Source of the DNA: Mycobacterium sp. MS1601
Lineage (GTDB): Bacteria > Actinomycetota > Actinomycetes > Mycobacteriales > Mycobacteriaceae
Reading direction: 5' to 3'
Assembly: GCF_001984215.1 (NCBI RefSeq)
Contig: NZ_CP019420.1
Span: 1,984,001-2,048,000, forward strand
DNA length: 64,000 nucleotides
Shown here: positions 16,233-25,209 of the stretch, one piece after another
Layout: each line of letters opens with the position of its first letter
Position numbering within the stretch: the stretch's first letter is position 1
Made by a program: the position numbers and the translations under genes
Notes under the pieces: generated by a model
Database searches by the model: none
The model's input: the letters and a program-made list of their open reading frames with translations, nothing else
Told to the model about the DNA's origin: nothing

Positions 16233-19052
16233 TCAGGCCTTCTTGGCGGCTTTCTTCGCGGGCGCCTTCTTGGCCGCAGCCTTCTTGGCCGGCGTCTTCT
16301 TCGCAGCGGCCTTCTTCTTGACCGGACCGCGCGATCTGCGATCGGCCAACAGTTCCGAGGCCCGCTCGTCGGTGATCGACAGCACGTCGTCACCCTTGCG
16401 GAGGCTGGCGTTGGTCTCGCCGTCGGTGACGTAGGGTCCGAAACGGCCGTCCTTGATCACCATCGGCTTGCCGGAGGCCGCATCGTTGCCCAGCTCCCGC
16501 AACGGCGGTGCGGTAGCCGCTTGGCGCCCACGACGTTTCGGCTCGGCGTAGATCTTCAGCGCCTCGTCGAGGGTGATGGTGAACATCTGATCCTCGGTGG
16601 CCAGCGACCGAGAGTCGGTGCCGCGCTTGAGGTATGGACCGTACCGGCCGTTCTGCGCGGTGATCTCCTCGCCGTTGGCCGGGTCGACGCCGACAACACG
16701 CGGCAGCGACAGCAGCTTCAGCGCGTCCTCCAACGTCACCGTCTCGAGATCCATGGTGCGTAACAGTGATCCGGTGCGCGGCTTCGGCCCCGTGGGTTTT
16801 TTGCCCTTCTTGGCGCCGACGCCGTCTTCGGGTTCGTCCGGCGGCGGGGGCAGCACCTCGGTGACATACGGGCCGTAGCGACCGTCCTTGGCCACGATCT
16901 CGTGGCCACTTTCCGGGTCGATACCCAGCGAACGACCCTCCTGCGGTGTGCTGAACAGCTTTTCGGCCAGTTCCAGCGTCAGCTCGTCCGGGGTCAGCTC
17001 GTCATTGAGGTTGGCGCGCTGCGGTTTCAGTTCGCCCGGATTGTCCGGATCGTCGATCATGCGCTCGAGGTATGGCCCGTTGCGGCCCACCCTGACATTG
17101 ATGGCGCGACCTTCGGCATCGTCGAAGAGCTTGATGGAGTTGACAACTCGTGCATCGATGTCTTCGAGGTTGCCGCCCACCAGCTTCTTGAGACCGCCGG
17201 CGCGGGCGATCGAGCCGTCCACACCGTGCTCGCCGCCGAAGTAGAAGTTGGACAGCCAGTTGGTGCGCTGCTCGTTACCCGAGGCGATGGCGTCCAACTC
17301 GTCTTCCATGGCAGCCGTGAAGTCGTAGTCCACCAGGCGCCCGAAGTGGTGTTCCAGCAGCCCGATCACCGCGAACGCCACCCAACTGGGCACCAGGGCA
17401 CTGCCCTTCTTGTGCACGTAGCCGCGGTCCTGGATGGTCTTGATGATCGAGGAGTACGTCGACGGACGCCCGATGCCCAGCTCTTCCAGAGCCTTGATCA
17501 GAGACGCTTCGGTGTAGCGGGCCGGCGGGTTGGTGGAGTGTCCGTCGGGGGTCAGCTGGTTGGCCTGCACCCGCTGCCCCTGGGTCAGGTTGGGCAGCCT
17601 GCGTTCGGCGTCGTCGGCCTCACCGCCGGCCTGCTCGTCCAAGCTCTCCACGTAGGCCTTCAGGAAGCCGGCGAACGTCAGCGTGCGACCGCTGGCCGCG
17701 AAGGTGACCTGCTGCCCCGTGCTGGCCGCACCGGAGATCCGCAGACTCAGCGTGGTGCCGCGGGCGTCGGCCATCTGAGAGGCGACGGTGCGTTGCCAGA
17801 TCAGCTCGTAGAGGCGGAACTCGTCGTTCTCCAGCTCGCGGCGCACCGCGTCGGGGGTGGCGAAGGTGTCGCCGGCCGGGCGGATGGCCTCGTGAGCCTC
17901 CTGGGCGTTCTTCACCTTGCGGGTGTACTGCCGCGGCGACGGGTGCACATACTGCTCGCCGTAGAGCTGAGCGGCTTGGGTCCGGGCGGCGTTGATGGCC
18001 GACTGCGACAGCGTGGTCGAGTCGGTACGCATATAGGTGATGTAGCCGTTTTCGTAGAGCCGCTGCGCGATGCTCATGGTGCGCTCGGAGGAGAACCGCA
18101 GTTTGCGGCCGGCCTCCTGCTGCAGCGTCGAGGTCATGAACGGCGGGTACGGCTTGCGGGTGTAGGGCTTCTCCTCCACCGAGGACACCGCCAGTGTCGT
18201 GCCCTGCAGACCCTGGACCAGGGCACCCGCGGTGGCCTGGGTGAGCACCGTGACCTCGTCCGGCTTGCGCACCGCGCCCAGGGAGTCGAAGTCGCGGCCA
18301 CTGGCCACGCGCAGACCGTCGACAGTGACCAGCCGGGCGTTGAACACCGGTGGCTGGGCGGAAGGATCGGAGACACTGGCGTCGAGCTCGGCGGCGATGT
18401 CCCAGTACTCGGCGCTGCGGAACGCCATGCGCTCACGTTCGCGCTGCACGATGATCCGGGTGGCCACCGACTGCACGCGGCCGGCGGACAGCTTCGGTGC
18501 CACCTTCTTCCAGAGCACCGGGGACACTTCATAGCCGTACAGCCGGTCCAGGATGCGTCGGGTCTCCTGCGCGTCAACCAGGTCGTTGTCCAGATCGCGG
18601 GGCGATTCGGCGGCGGCCCGGATGGCTGGTTCGGTGATCTCGTGGAACACCATCCGCTTGACCGGAATGCGCGGTTTCAGTGTCTCCAGCAGATGCCAGG
18701 CGATTGCCTCACCCTCGCGGTCACCGTCTGTCGCCAGATACAGTTCGTCGACGTCCTTCAGCAGCCCTTTGAGCTCGGTGACCGTGCTCTTCTTCTCGGG
18801 GCTGACGATGTAGAGCGGTTCGAAATCAGCGTCGACGTTGACCCCGAGGCGAGCCCACGGCTCGGATTTGTACTTGGCGGGGACATCAGCTGCCGCACGG
18901 GGCAGGTCTCGGATGTGTCCGCGGGAGGATTCGACGATGTAATCGGAACCCAGATATCCGGCGATTTTGCGCGCCTTGGTGGGCGACTCGACTATGACGA
19001 GCCGTCGAACCCCACCGCTTCTGCCGCCGTTCTTACGGCCCTCGCCAGCCAC
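16233..19052 (-). CDS. topA: DNA topoisomerase I
   Basis: 939 aa type IA topoisomerase relaxing negative supercoils. TOPRIM domain at about 16-140, with VIVESPTKA and the acidic triad in LATDGDREGEA. Catalytic tyrosine is Tyr340 in YITYMRTDS. SAGRVQSVATRI (about 190-200) is the conserved DNA-gate helix. The zinc-finger cysteines of enterobacterial TopA are absent, replaced by four repeated C-terminal DNA-binding domains (each with a GRYGPYV-type motif). A lysine/alanine tail (KKAAAKKTPAKK) typical of mycobacterial TopA ends the protein. GTG start with the MAGEGRKNGG leader. An essential enzyme, and the identification is secure. Confidence 0.97.
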   Translation of the reverse strand: MAGEGRKNGGRSGGVRRLVIVESPTKARKIAGYLGSDYIVESSRGHIRDLPRAAADVPAKYKSEPWARLGVNVDADFEPLYIVSPEKKSTVTELKGLLKDVDELYLATDGDREGEAIAWHLLETLKPRIPVKRMVFHEITEPAIRAAAESPRDLDNDLVDAQETRRILDRLYGYEVSPVLWKKVAPKLSAGRVQSVATRIIVQRERERMAFRSAEYWDIAAELDASVSDPSAQPPVFNARLVTVDGLRVASGRDFDSLGAVRKPDEVTVLTQATAGALVQGLQGTTLAVSSVEEKPYTRKPYPPFMTSTLQQEAGRKLRFSSERTMSIAQRLYENGYITYMRTDSTTLSQSAINAARTQAAQLYGEQYVHPSPRQYTRKVKNAQEAHEAIRPAGDTFATPDAVRRELENDEFRLYELIWQRTVASQMADARGTTLSLRISGAASTGQQVTFAASGRTLTFAGFLKAYVESLDEQAGGEADDAERRLPNLTQGQRVQANQLTPDGHSTNPPARYTEASLIKALEELGIGRPSTYSSIIKTIQDRGYVHKKGSALVPSWVAFAVIGLLEHHFGRLVDYDFTAAMEDELDAIASGNEQRTNWLSNFYFGGEHGVDGSIARAGGLKKLVGGNLEDIDARVVNSIKLFDDAEGRAINVRVGRNGPYLERMIDDPDNPGELKPQRANLNDELTPDELTLELAEKLFSTPQEGRSLGIDPESGHEIVAKDGRYGPYVTEVLPPPPDEPEDGVGAKKGKKPTGPKPRTGSLLRTMDLETVTLEDALKLLSLPRVVGVDPANGEEITAQNGRYGPYLKRGTDSRSLATEDQMFTITLDEALKIYAEPKRRGRQAATAPPLRELGNDAASGKPMVIKDGRFGPYVTDGETNASLRKGDDVLSITDERASELLADRRSRGPVKKKAAAKKTPAKKAAAKKAPAKKAAKKA

Positions 19053-19182
19053 CAGCGCCTACGCTCCACTCCTGCTCTTGTTCGCACCTACAGGCCCCCA
19101 ACCCCGCGGGCAACTGCCAATTTGGCATTGCGCGCCTGTTGACGCAAACCGGTAATCCGTTTCTATTTCTACGTCACTACTC

Positions 19183-19761
19183 CTATGTACGTGGCCAGTG
19201 GGTGAACGCCTCGACGTCCCCCGGGGGTTCCCCCACGTTCTCTACCAGGCGTAACAGGCGTCTGCGGCCACTGATCCGCAACGCCGGATGGGCTCCGCGT
19301 GTCCCGATCAGCGTCGGTGCAATCCCGACCCGCATGAGCGCCGACGCCAACGGCGAATGGGTGTCAGGTGCGTGCGGGTCCAGTCCCAGGAGATAACGGT
19401 CGGACTCCGGGTAGCCAGCCGCCAGCGTCCACGCGCGCAGCTCCCTGGCACCGGGCAACCAGTACGCGGGCACCGTCTTGACGGCACCACGGGTCCACTC
19501 GCGAGCAATACTGACCAACCGGGGGTCGGCCGCAGTACGCACCAACGGGGTGTTCTCGTCGGTGCGGCTGATCTCCGCGCGCAGGCCCGCCTCGGTGATC
19601 ATCTCGGCCAGCGCAGCAGCGCGCCACGTCGCGTCGACCACCACCGACAGCCGTGCTCCGGCATCGAGCAGCACCACCTGTCCGCTTGCAGCCAGCAGCC
19701 CAGTCAGGTCGGAGACGGCAGGAGGCACCGACTCCGCAGAGAAAAAGGACAGCTGTGCCAC
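19183..19761 (-). CDS. Conserved hypothetical protein (Rv3647c-like)
   Basis: 192 aa soluble protein located between cspA and topA on the same strand, a position conserved in mycobacteria (Rv3647c). No catalytic motif recognised. The middle contains VVVDATWRAAALAEMITEAGLRAEIS and a C-terminal basic stretch ISGRRRLLRLVENVG. Codon use is typical of the window. It lies 130 bases upstream of topA. Function unknown. Confidence 0.75.
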   Translation of the reverse strand: MAQLSFFSAESVPPAVSDLTGLLAASGQVVLLDAGARLSVVVDATWRAAALAEMITEAGLRAEISRTDENTPLVRTAADPRLVSIAREWTRGAVKTVPAYWLPGARELRAWTLAAGYPESDRYLLGLDPHAPDTHSPLASALMRVGIAPTLIGTRGAHPALRISGRRRLLRLVENVGEPPGDVEAFTHWPRT

Positions 19762-19792
19762 GCCACTGACACTAGGGCAGCGCGGAAAGGGA

Positions 19793-19824
19793 ACACCCCC
19801 GCCGGATCATCCGTGCGGGGGTGT
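19793..19824 (-). terminator. cspA terminator hairpin
   Basis: Perfect 10-base stem, ACACCCCCGC (19793-19802) with GCGGGGGTGT (19815-19824) around a 12-base loop, placed between the cspA stop and the next minus-strand gene. Strong stem, with a partial T tract on the minus strand. Confidence 0.75.
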
Positions 19825-19842
19825 GTCGTCAGTAGGACTGAC

Positions 19843-20046
19843 TCAGACGGCGCGGACGCCAGTGGCCTGGGGGCCCTTGGGGCTCTGGCCGACCTCGAAC
19901 TCGACTCGCTGGTTCTCTTCCAGGGTGCGGAAGCCCGAACCCTGAATTTCCGTGTAGTGGACGAACACATCAGCGGAGCCGTCCTCGGGTGCGATGAAGC
20001 CGAAGCCCTTCTCCGCGTTGAACCACTTCACAGTTCCCTGTGGCAT
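19843..20046 (-). CDS. cspA: Cold shock protein
   Basis: 67 aa single cold-shock (OB-fold) domain protein. RNP1 is [11 protein letters not shown] and RNP2 is DVFVHY, the two nucleic-acid-binding motifs. Acts as an RNA chaperone. ATG 20046 opens the canonical [17 protein letters not shown]. Longer in-frame starts would translate the leader. About 200 bases of leader/promoter DNA separate it from the divergent helicase, in keeping with the long 5' leaders of csp genes. It is followed by a strong terminator, so it is probably monocistronic. Confidence 0.96.
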   Translation of the reverse strand: MPQGTVKWFNAEKGFGFIAPEDGSADVFVHYTEIQGSGFRTLEENQRVEFEVGQSPKGPQATGVRAV

Positions 20047-20264
20047 CTTTCGATCTTTCCTTAACTTGTAACTACCGGGTGCGGTGCGCCGAGATACGGC
20101 ACACCGGGCCCGTTCCGACCGCACATCCTTCGCAGGAACCGCGACCGCAACGTCGATCCTGCGAAAGCTTTGACACCACACAGAAGCTGCGACCACCCTT
20201 ATCCAAGCACGTTCGTGGCGTACGCGACAGTCTCGTTGCTACAGACTGGTGAACAATTCTGGAT

Positions 20265-22580
20265 GTGACGGCGAATTTCGGCAGCGAACTGCTTTCTGCA
20301 GCGATTTCGGGCACCGATCCGGCCGAGAATCCCATCCGCCACGTCGCCGAACTCCCCGCCCGGCACGGCCGCACCGGACAGTGGCCCACCTGGGCAGACC
20401 CCGAGATCGTCGCGCTGTTCACCGATCGCGGCATCAGTGCACCGTGGACGCACCAGATCGAAGCCGCCGATCTGGCGCATTCCGGGCGCCACGTGGTGCT
20501 CAGCACCGGCACCGCGTCAGGTAAATCCCTGGCCTACCAACTCCCGATCCTGCAGACGCTGGCCACCGACCGCCGGGCCAGGGCGCTGTATCTGTCCCCC
20601 ACCAAGGCGCTGGGCCGCGACCAGCTTCGCACCGCCCACGAGCTGACGTCCGCGCTTGACCACCTGACCGATGTGGCTCCCACCGCCTACGACGGTGACA
20701 GCGCACCTGAGGTGCGCCGATTCGCCAGGGAGCGGTCGCGCTGGCTGTTCTCCAATCCGGACATGATCCATCTGTCGCTGCTGCGCAACCATGCCAGGTG
20801 GGCGGTGTTCCTGCGTGGACTGCGCTACATCGTCGTCGACGAATGCCACTACTACCGAGGTATTTTCGGTTCCAACGTGGCGATGGTGCTGCGCAGGCTG
20901 CTGCGACTGTCGCAGCGCTATGCCGGATCACCGACTGTGATCTTCGCCAGCGCCACCACCGCCGCACCCGGGGAGACGGCAGCAGAATTGATCGGTGAGA
21001 CCGTCACCGAAGTCACCGCCGACGGCTCACCGCACGGCGCCCGGACAGTCGCGCTGTGGGAGCCGGCACTGCGCACCGACATCACCGGCGAGAACGGCGC
21101 CCCGGTCCGACGGTCCGCTGGCGCGGAGGCATCACGGGTGATGGCCGACCTGATGACCGAGGGTGCGCGCACCCTGACCTTCGTGCGGTCGCGCCGCGGC
21201 GCCGAACTCACCGCGCTCGGCGCCAAGGCGCGACTGCAGGACACCGCTCCCGACCTGGCCGACAAGGTGGCGTCCTACCGGGCCGGGTACCTCGCCGAAG
21301 ACCGCCGCGAGCTCGAGTCGGCGCTGTCCGAGGGCCGGTTGCGCGGGGTGGCGACCACCAACGCTCTCGAGCTCGGTGTGGACATCTCCGGACTGGATGC
21401 CGTGGTGTTGGCCGGCTTTCCTGGCACTGTCACCTCGTTCTGGCAGCAGGCGGGACGCTCAGGTCGACGCGGCCAGGGTGCTCTGATCGTGCTGATCGCC
21501 CGCGACGACCCCCTCGACACGTACCTGGTGCACCATCCGGCTGCGCTGTTGGACAGGCCGATCGAGCGGGTGGTCATCGATCCGAGAAACCCTTACGTCC
21601 TCGGCCCCCAGTTGCTCTGCGCCGCGGTCGAACTGCCGCTGACCGATGCCGAGGTGCGGATGTGGGCGGCGGAGAAGGTGGTGGACGAGTTGGTCGACGA
21701 CGGCCTGCTGCGCCGCCGCGCCGGGCACTATTACCCTGCGCCGGGTGTGGATCCCCATCCTGCCGTGGACATCCGGGGATCTATCGGCGGGCAGATCGCG
21801 ATCCTGGAATCCGGCACCGGCCGGATGCTCGGCAGCACCGGTGCCGGGCAGGCGCCGGCTACCGTGCACCCGGGTGCGGTGTATCTGCACCAGGGCGAGA
21901 CCTACGTCGTCGACGACCTCGACTTCGAATCCGCAATCGCCTTCGTCCACGCCGAAGAACCCGGCTACACCACCCACGCCCGCGAGGTCACCGACATCAG
22001 GCCCACGGCCCACGGCGAACAGATCGAGTTCAACGACGTCACCCTGGGGTTGGTTCCGGTGGCGGTGACCAACACCGTGGTGGGTTATCTGCGCAGGACC
22101 ATGGCCGGCGAGGTGATCGATTCAGTCGAGCTGGACATGCCGACAGCGACCTTGCAGACCGTGGCCGTCATGTACACCCTGACTCCGGAGCTGCTGGAAC
22201 GCAATGGAATCGAGCTGCACCGCATCCCCGGCGCCCTACACGCGGCCGAACACGCAGCGATCGGCCTGCTGCCCCTGGTGGCCAGCTGCGACCGCGGTGA
22301 CATCGGCGGGGTATCGACGGCGATCGGCCCGACCGGGCTTCCCACTGTCTTCGTCTACGACGGATACCCCGGCGGCGCCGGTTTCGCCGAACGTGGCTAT
22401 CAGCAGATCCAGCAGTGGTTGAGCGCCACCGCCGCGGCGATCGAGGCATGCGAGTGCCCACGGGGCTGCCCGTCATGTGTCCAGTCTCCGAAGTGCGGCA
22501 ACGGAAACGACCCGTTGGACAAGGCCGGGGCAGTGGTCGTGCTTCGCTCGCTGCTGAACGAATTGGCACGACCGACGTAA
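20265..22580 (+). CDS. DECH-box SF2 helicase with C-terminal Zn-binding domain (MrfA/SftH/Hrq1 clade)
   Basis: 771 aa. RecA domain 1 contains STGTASGKSLAYQLP (Walker A) and VVDECHYYRG (DECH box). Domain 2 contains ATNALELGVDISGLD and QAGRSGRRGQGA (motifs V/VI). The C-terminus has the four-cysteine cluster CECPRGCPSC plus CGNGNDPLDK, characteristic of the MZB/DUF1998-type clade that includes Bacillus MrfA, fungal Hrq1 and mycobacterial SftH. These are 3'-5' DNA translocases tied to interstrand-crosslink and mitomycin repair. GTG start. It is the Rv3649 equivalent, and the neighbouring Tad-like genes are known as a helicase/secretion neighbourhood. Confidence 0.93.
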   Translation: MTANFGSELLSAAISGTDPAENPIRHVAELPARHGRTGQWPTWADPEIVALFTDRGISAPWTHQIEAADLAHSGRHVVLSTGTASGKSLAYQLPILQTLATDRRARALYLSPTKALGRDQLRTAHELTSALDHLTDVAPTAYDGDSAPEVRRFARERSRWLFSNPDMIHLSLLRNHARWAVFLRGLRYIVVDECHYYRGIFGSNVAMVLRRLLRLSQRYAGSPTVIFASATTAAPGETAAELIGETVTEVTADGSPHGARTVALWEPALRTDITGENGAPVRRSAGAEASRVMADLMTEGARTLTFVRSRRGAELTALGAKARLQDTAPDLADKVASYRAGYLAEDRRELESALSEGRLRGVATTNALELGVDISGLDAVVLAGFPGTVTSFWQQAGRSGRRGQGALIVLIARDDPLDTYLVHHPAALLDRPIERVVIDPRNPYVLGPQLLCAAVELPLTDAEVRMWAAEKVVDELVDDGLLRRRAGHYYPAPGVDPHPAVDIRGSIGGQIAILESGTGRMLGSTGAGQAPATVHPGAVYLHQGETYVVDDLDFESAIAFVHAEEPGYTTHAREVTDIRPTAHGEQIEFNDVTLGLVPVAVTNTVVGYLRRTMAGEVIDSVELDMPTATLQTVAVMYTLTPELLERNGIELHRIPGALHAAEHAAIGLLPLVASCDRGDIGGVSTAIGPTGLPTVFVYDGYPGGAGFAERGYQQIQQWLSATAAAIEACECPRGCPSCVQSPKCGNGNDPLDKAGAVVVLRSLLNELARPT

Positions 22581-22969
22581 CTGCCCGACTCCCGACTTGG
22601 CGGGCGCACCCGGAAGAAACGACCGACCCCTCGACGGCCGCCCTCATCTGGGCGCCACTCCACCGTGGCCAAGGTGCGATCGGACGGCCGGACAGCACGA
22701 TCTGTTTCCCATCCCGACAAGTCGGACGCATCCAGGAAATTACCTCCAGGACAACCTCAGCGCAAATCCGATGGCTGACGTTGACAGTGGTCACCGCAGA
22801 GTTGCAACGATTCAGCTACGCAAGTGGAGCTGCGAAACCGAACGTTCGCTACGGACATGCCCAACCCGGGCGCGGACCATCAACTGGCGAAGTTGTCGGC
22901 TGGCCCGCCCGGGCACCTTCGCCTCGATGATCCCAACTGCGAGCGCCCGTTGCGGCGCGGAGTTGAACG
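22581..22969. other. Gap with no supported gene
   Basis: 390 bases between the helicase stop and the convergent end of the Tad-like operon. Several open frames cross it, but none has a family signature, ribosome binding site or consistent codon bias. I see no strong hairpin or RNA gene. It may be decayed coding DNA. Confidence 0.5.
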
Positions 22970-23272
22970 TTACGTGGGCCCCGCCCGCGCGCTGGCCTCC
23001 GCCTGCCCGGTCCCCCACCGGCCCAGCCGCACCGGAACCGTCACTGCCACAGTCACATCGGTGCCCTCCACCGCACAAGCCACAGTGCGCGCCCGCATGG
23101 CGTCGGCCACCGCCTCGGCGGCCGCACACGAATGTGTTCGTCCCTCGACCAACCACAGCGCGGCAGCCAACGAGGCCAGGTCCGCTGCCGCCTGCGCCCG
23201 GTGGCGTGCCACCACCGCCGCTCCGAGACACGCGACGCCGACGGTGACCGCGATCAGCACGGCGGTCATCAT
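22970..23272 (-). CDS. TadE-like protein of the helicase/secretion neighbourhood (Rv3654c-like)
   Basis: 100 aa from ATG 23272. The recognisable family segment starts slightly upstream (EQGSASIVAAMMTAVLIAV), so the true start may be CTG near 23308 or GTG near 23425 inside the preceding gene. A single N-terminal hydrophobic helix precedes ARHRAQAAADLASLAAALWL, a motif shared by TadE/TadG-like pseudopilins. The cysteines in HSCAAAEAV and VACAVEG could pair outside the cell. It is the last gene of the Tad-like operon and overlaps or abuts the other TadE-like gene. A minor pilin role is inferred. Confidence 0.75.
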   Translation of the reverse strand: MMTAVLIAVTVGVACLGAAVVARHRAQAAADLASLAAALWLVEGRTHSCAAAEAVADAMRARTVACAVEGTDVTVAVTVPVRLGRWGTGQAEASARAGPT

Positions 23273-23300
23273 GGCGGCGACGATGCTCGCCGAGCCCTGC

Positions 23301-23642
23301 TCATCCGCCAGGTTCGGCTGTCGCCGATTCGGAGACGGCCACCGCCTCGGCGGACAGAGTGAGTCCCGGCAACCCGGTGGCCCGAACGGTGACTGTGGCG
23401 ATGACGTATTCACCGTCGCGCCGGATGTTGATGCCCGCACCCGACGGGGCGACCCGTTGCGCCACCCTGGTGGCCGACGGATCCGCCCGCGCGGCAAGGC
23501 GTGCGGCTTCTCTGGCCGCGTCGATGCACCGGATTTGTGCCGCCACCGCGGCGAGTGCGCCGACGCACACCACCAGCACCGCCACCAAGCTGGCGACGGC
23601 GAGTGCGGCCTCGACGGTGGCGATACCCCGGTCATCGGTCAG
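23301..23642 (-). CDS. TadE-like pseudopilin (Rv3655c-like), probable CTG start
   Basis: 113 aa if started at CTG 23642. The sequence DDRGIATVEAALAVASLVAVL is a classic TadE prepilin-like N-terminus (short leader, Gly, Glu at +5 of the hydrophobic helix). CIDAAREAARLAARAD is the TadE alpha helix, and a beta-rich C-terminus follows. In this frame there is no ATG, GTG or TTG until far upstream of the Flp-like gene. The CTG overlaps the Flp stop as CTGA, copying the 4-base overlaps of the rest of the operon, so a CTG start with translational coupling is the simplest reading. Confidence 0.8.
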   Translation of the reverse strand: MTDDRGIATVEAALAVASLVAVLVVCVGALAAVAAQIRCIDAAREAARLAARADPSATRVAQRVAPSGAGINIRRDGEYVIATVTVRATGLPGLTLSAEAVAVSESATAEPGG

Positions 23643-23839
23643 ACACTGGTGTTGAGCGCGCGACCGATCACCCCGGTCAGCGCGCCGACGATCGAGTCGC
23701 CGGTGACCACGGAGTAGAGGATGGCTCCGAAGGCCGCAGCGGCGATGGTGCCGATGGCGTACTCGACGGTGGACATGCCGGTGTCGTCGACCGCCAGCAT
23801 CGCCAACCGCAGCCGGATTCGCTGAATCATGGTGTTCAT
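23639..23839 (-). CDS. Flp-like pilin, DUF4244 (Rv3656c-like)
   Basis: 66 aa. Prepilin-type N-terminus DDTGMSTVEYAIGTIAAAAFG, with likely cleavage after Gly22 and the conserved Glu at +5 of the mature helix, then a hydrophobic helix and short tail. It matches the Flp/Tad major pilin plan and the small actinobacterial DUF4244 family. ATG 23839 is preceded by GGAGAT at good distance. The TTG at 23842 is less likely. Probably processed by a prepilin peptidase not encoded here and assembled by the TadA/B/C proteins encoded upstream. Confidence 0.88.
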   Translation of the reverse strand: MNTMIQRIRLRLAMLAVDDTGMSTVEYAIGTIAAAAFGAILYSVVTGDSIVGALTGVIGRALNTSV

Positions 23840-23866
23840 CAAGGGATCTCCATTCTGTTGTTCGGT

Positions 23867-24445
23867 TCACCACAAACCTGCCCCGAATACGTCACCGGCC
23901 AGTCCCGCGACGGTGGGGATGATGCCCAGACACACGAATGCGGGCAGGAAACACAGGCCCAGCGGACCGGCGATCAGCACCGAAGCGCGTTCGGCCGAGG
24001 CGGCCGCCGCGTGGGTGGCGTCGGAGCGTATCTGGTCGGCGAGTTCGGCCACGCCGTTGGCCAGGGCGGTACCCGACGCGGCCGAGCGGCGAGCCAGCCG
24101 CAGTAGCGCCTGCCCGTGCGGATCACGTGAATCCGATTCCGTTGCTGCCCAAGCAGTATCAGGGTCGGCACCGAGTGCGAGCAGATCAGCTGCCCGGTCC
24201 AGCATCTCGGCCAGCGGCGGGGGTGCATGGCGGGCGCTGGACCGCGCGGCGGCGGGGACAGCCATTCCCGCCCGCAGACACACCGCCAGCACGTCGAGCG
24301 CCGAGGCCCCGGCAAGCGGATCGGCCGCCGCAGCAGCGGACCGCCCGCTGCGCAGAGTCCGCGGGTATCCCGCCCGCAGGCGGGCGGCCAGCGGCCCGGA
24401 CCCGAGTGTCAGCGCCGCGGCGAGTAACAGTGCGGAGGTGCTCAT
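23867..24445 (-). CDS. TadC-like type II secretion F-domain protein (Rv3657c-like)
   Basis: 192 aa with an N-terminal membrane helix, a helical cytoplasmic region (LDVLAVCLRAGMAVPAAARS, residues about 50-70) and two C-terminal helices (VLIAGPLGLCFLPAFVCLGIIP). This is the GspF/TadC half-domain that forms the inner-membrane platform for pilus assembly. It is shorter than proteobacterial TadC. ATG 24445 overlaps the TadB-like stop by four bases. It lies 27 bases upstream of the Flp-like gene. Co-transcribed with the ATPase. Confidence 0.88.
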   Translation of the reverse strand: MSTSALLLAAALTLGSGPLAARLRAGYPRTLRSGRSAAAAADPLAGASALDVLAVCLRAGMAVPAAARSSARHAPPPLAEMLDRAADLLALGADPDTAWAATESDSRDPHGQALLRLARRSAASGTALANGVAELADQIRSDATHAAAASAERASVLIAGPLGLCFLPAFVCLGIIPTVAGLAGDVFGAGLW

Positions 24446-25209
24446 ACGGGCAGCCGATCGGTGATGCGGCCGGACCACAACACGCCCGCGCACAGGAAGC
24501 CGATTCCGATCACCAGCACCCAGCCTCCGATACCGCGTGACAGGAAGGCCGCGGGCGCGGCGCCCAGCAGTTCACCGAGCACCACCCCGAGTGCGGGCAG
24601 GGCGGTGAGAATGACGGCGGTGGCCCTGGCTCCGGCCATTCCGGCGTCCACCTGTGCGGCGAAGCGGTGCCGCTCGGCGATGTCGAGTTGGGCGGCGCGC
24701 ATCAGCATTCCGATAGGCAGCCCTTGTTCGGCGGCCAACTGCCAACAGCCGGCCAACCGTTCCCATTGCCTGGGAATGCCGGACCACTCGGCGGCGGCGC
24801 GCAGACCGGCGGCGACGTCGGCTCCCAACCGCGCCCGCGCGGCGACGGCCCGCAGGCCGGCACCCACCGACCCGCCTGTCTCGGAGGCAGAAATGTCGAA
24901 GGCCCGAACAGGGTGCGCTCCGGCTCGCAGTTCAGCAGTGAGCAATTCGAGTGCACCGGTGAGGGTCCTGCCCTCCTCGTGGATGCGGCGACGTGCCACT
25001 CTGATGCGGTAGCGCAGGCAACCGGTCACCGTCACCAAGACCGTGGCGACCACAACCGGCAACGGCAGCCACATCACGACGATCACCGCAGTCAGTGCCG
25101 CGGCTGCCGTGACGGGACCCCGCAGTGCGGGTGCGCGGCGGGAGGGCCTTCCCCTGCCTTGTGGCCGCACCAGCAGTGCGGCGGCGAGCAGCAAGGCGGC
25201 GGCTGTCAT
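24442..25209 (-). CDS. TadB-like type II secretion F-domain protein (Rv3658c-like)
   Basis: 255 aa membrane platform protein. Two N-terminal helices (about 1-70), then the F domain with [20 protein letters not shown] and [20 protein letters not shown], and a final helix pair ([17 protein letters not shown]). TadB and TadC together anchor the TadA ATPase. ATG 25209 overlaps the ATPase stop (ATGA), and its own stop overlaps the TadC-like start, so the block is tightly coupled. Confidence 0.88.
   Translation of the reverse strand: MTAAALLLAAALLVRPQGRGRPSRRAPALRGPVTAAAALTAVIVVMWLPLPVVVATVLVTVTGCLRYRIRVARRRIHEEGRTLTGALELLTAELRAGAHPVRAFDISASETGGSVGAGLRAVAARARLGADVAAGLRAAAEWSGIPRQWERLAGCWQLAAEQGLPIGMLMRAAQLDIAERHRFAAQVDAGMAGARATAVILTALPALGVVLGELLGAAPAAFLSRGIGGWVLVIGIGFLCAGVLWSGRITDRLPV

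Noticed and set aside
22597..23247. Long plus-strand open frames over the Tad-like operon end
   Set aside because: Arg/Pro-rich shadow frames of GC-rich coding DNA on the opposite strand.
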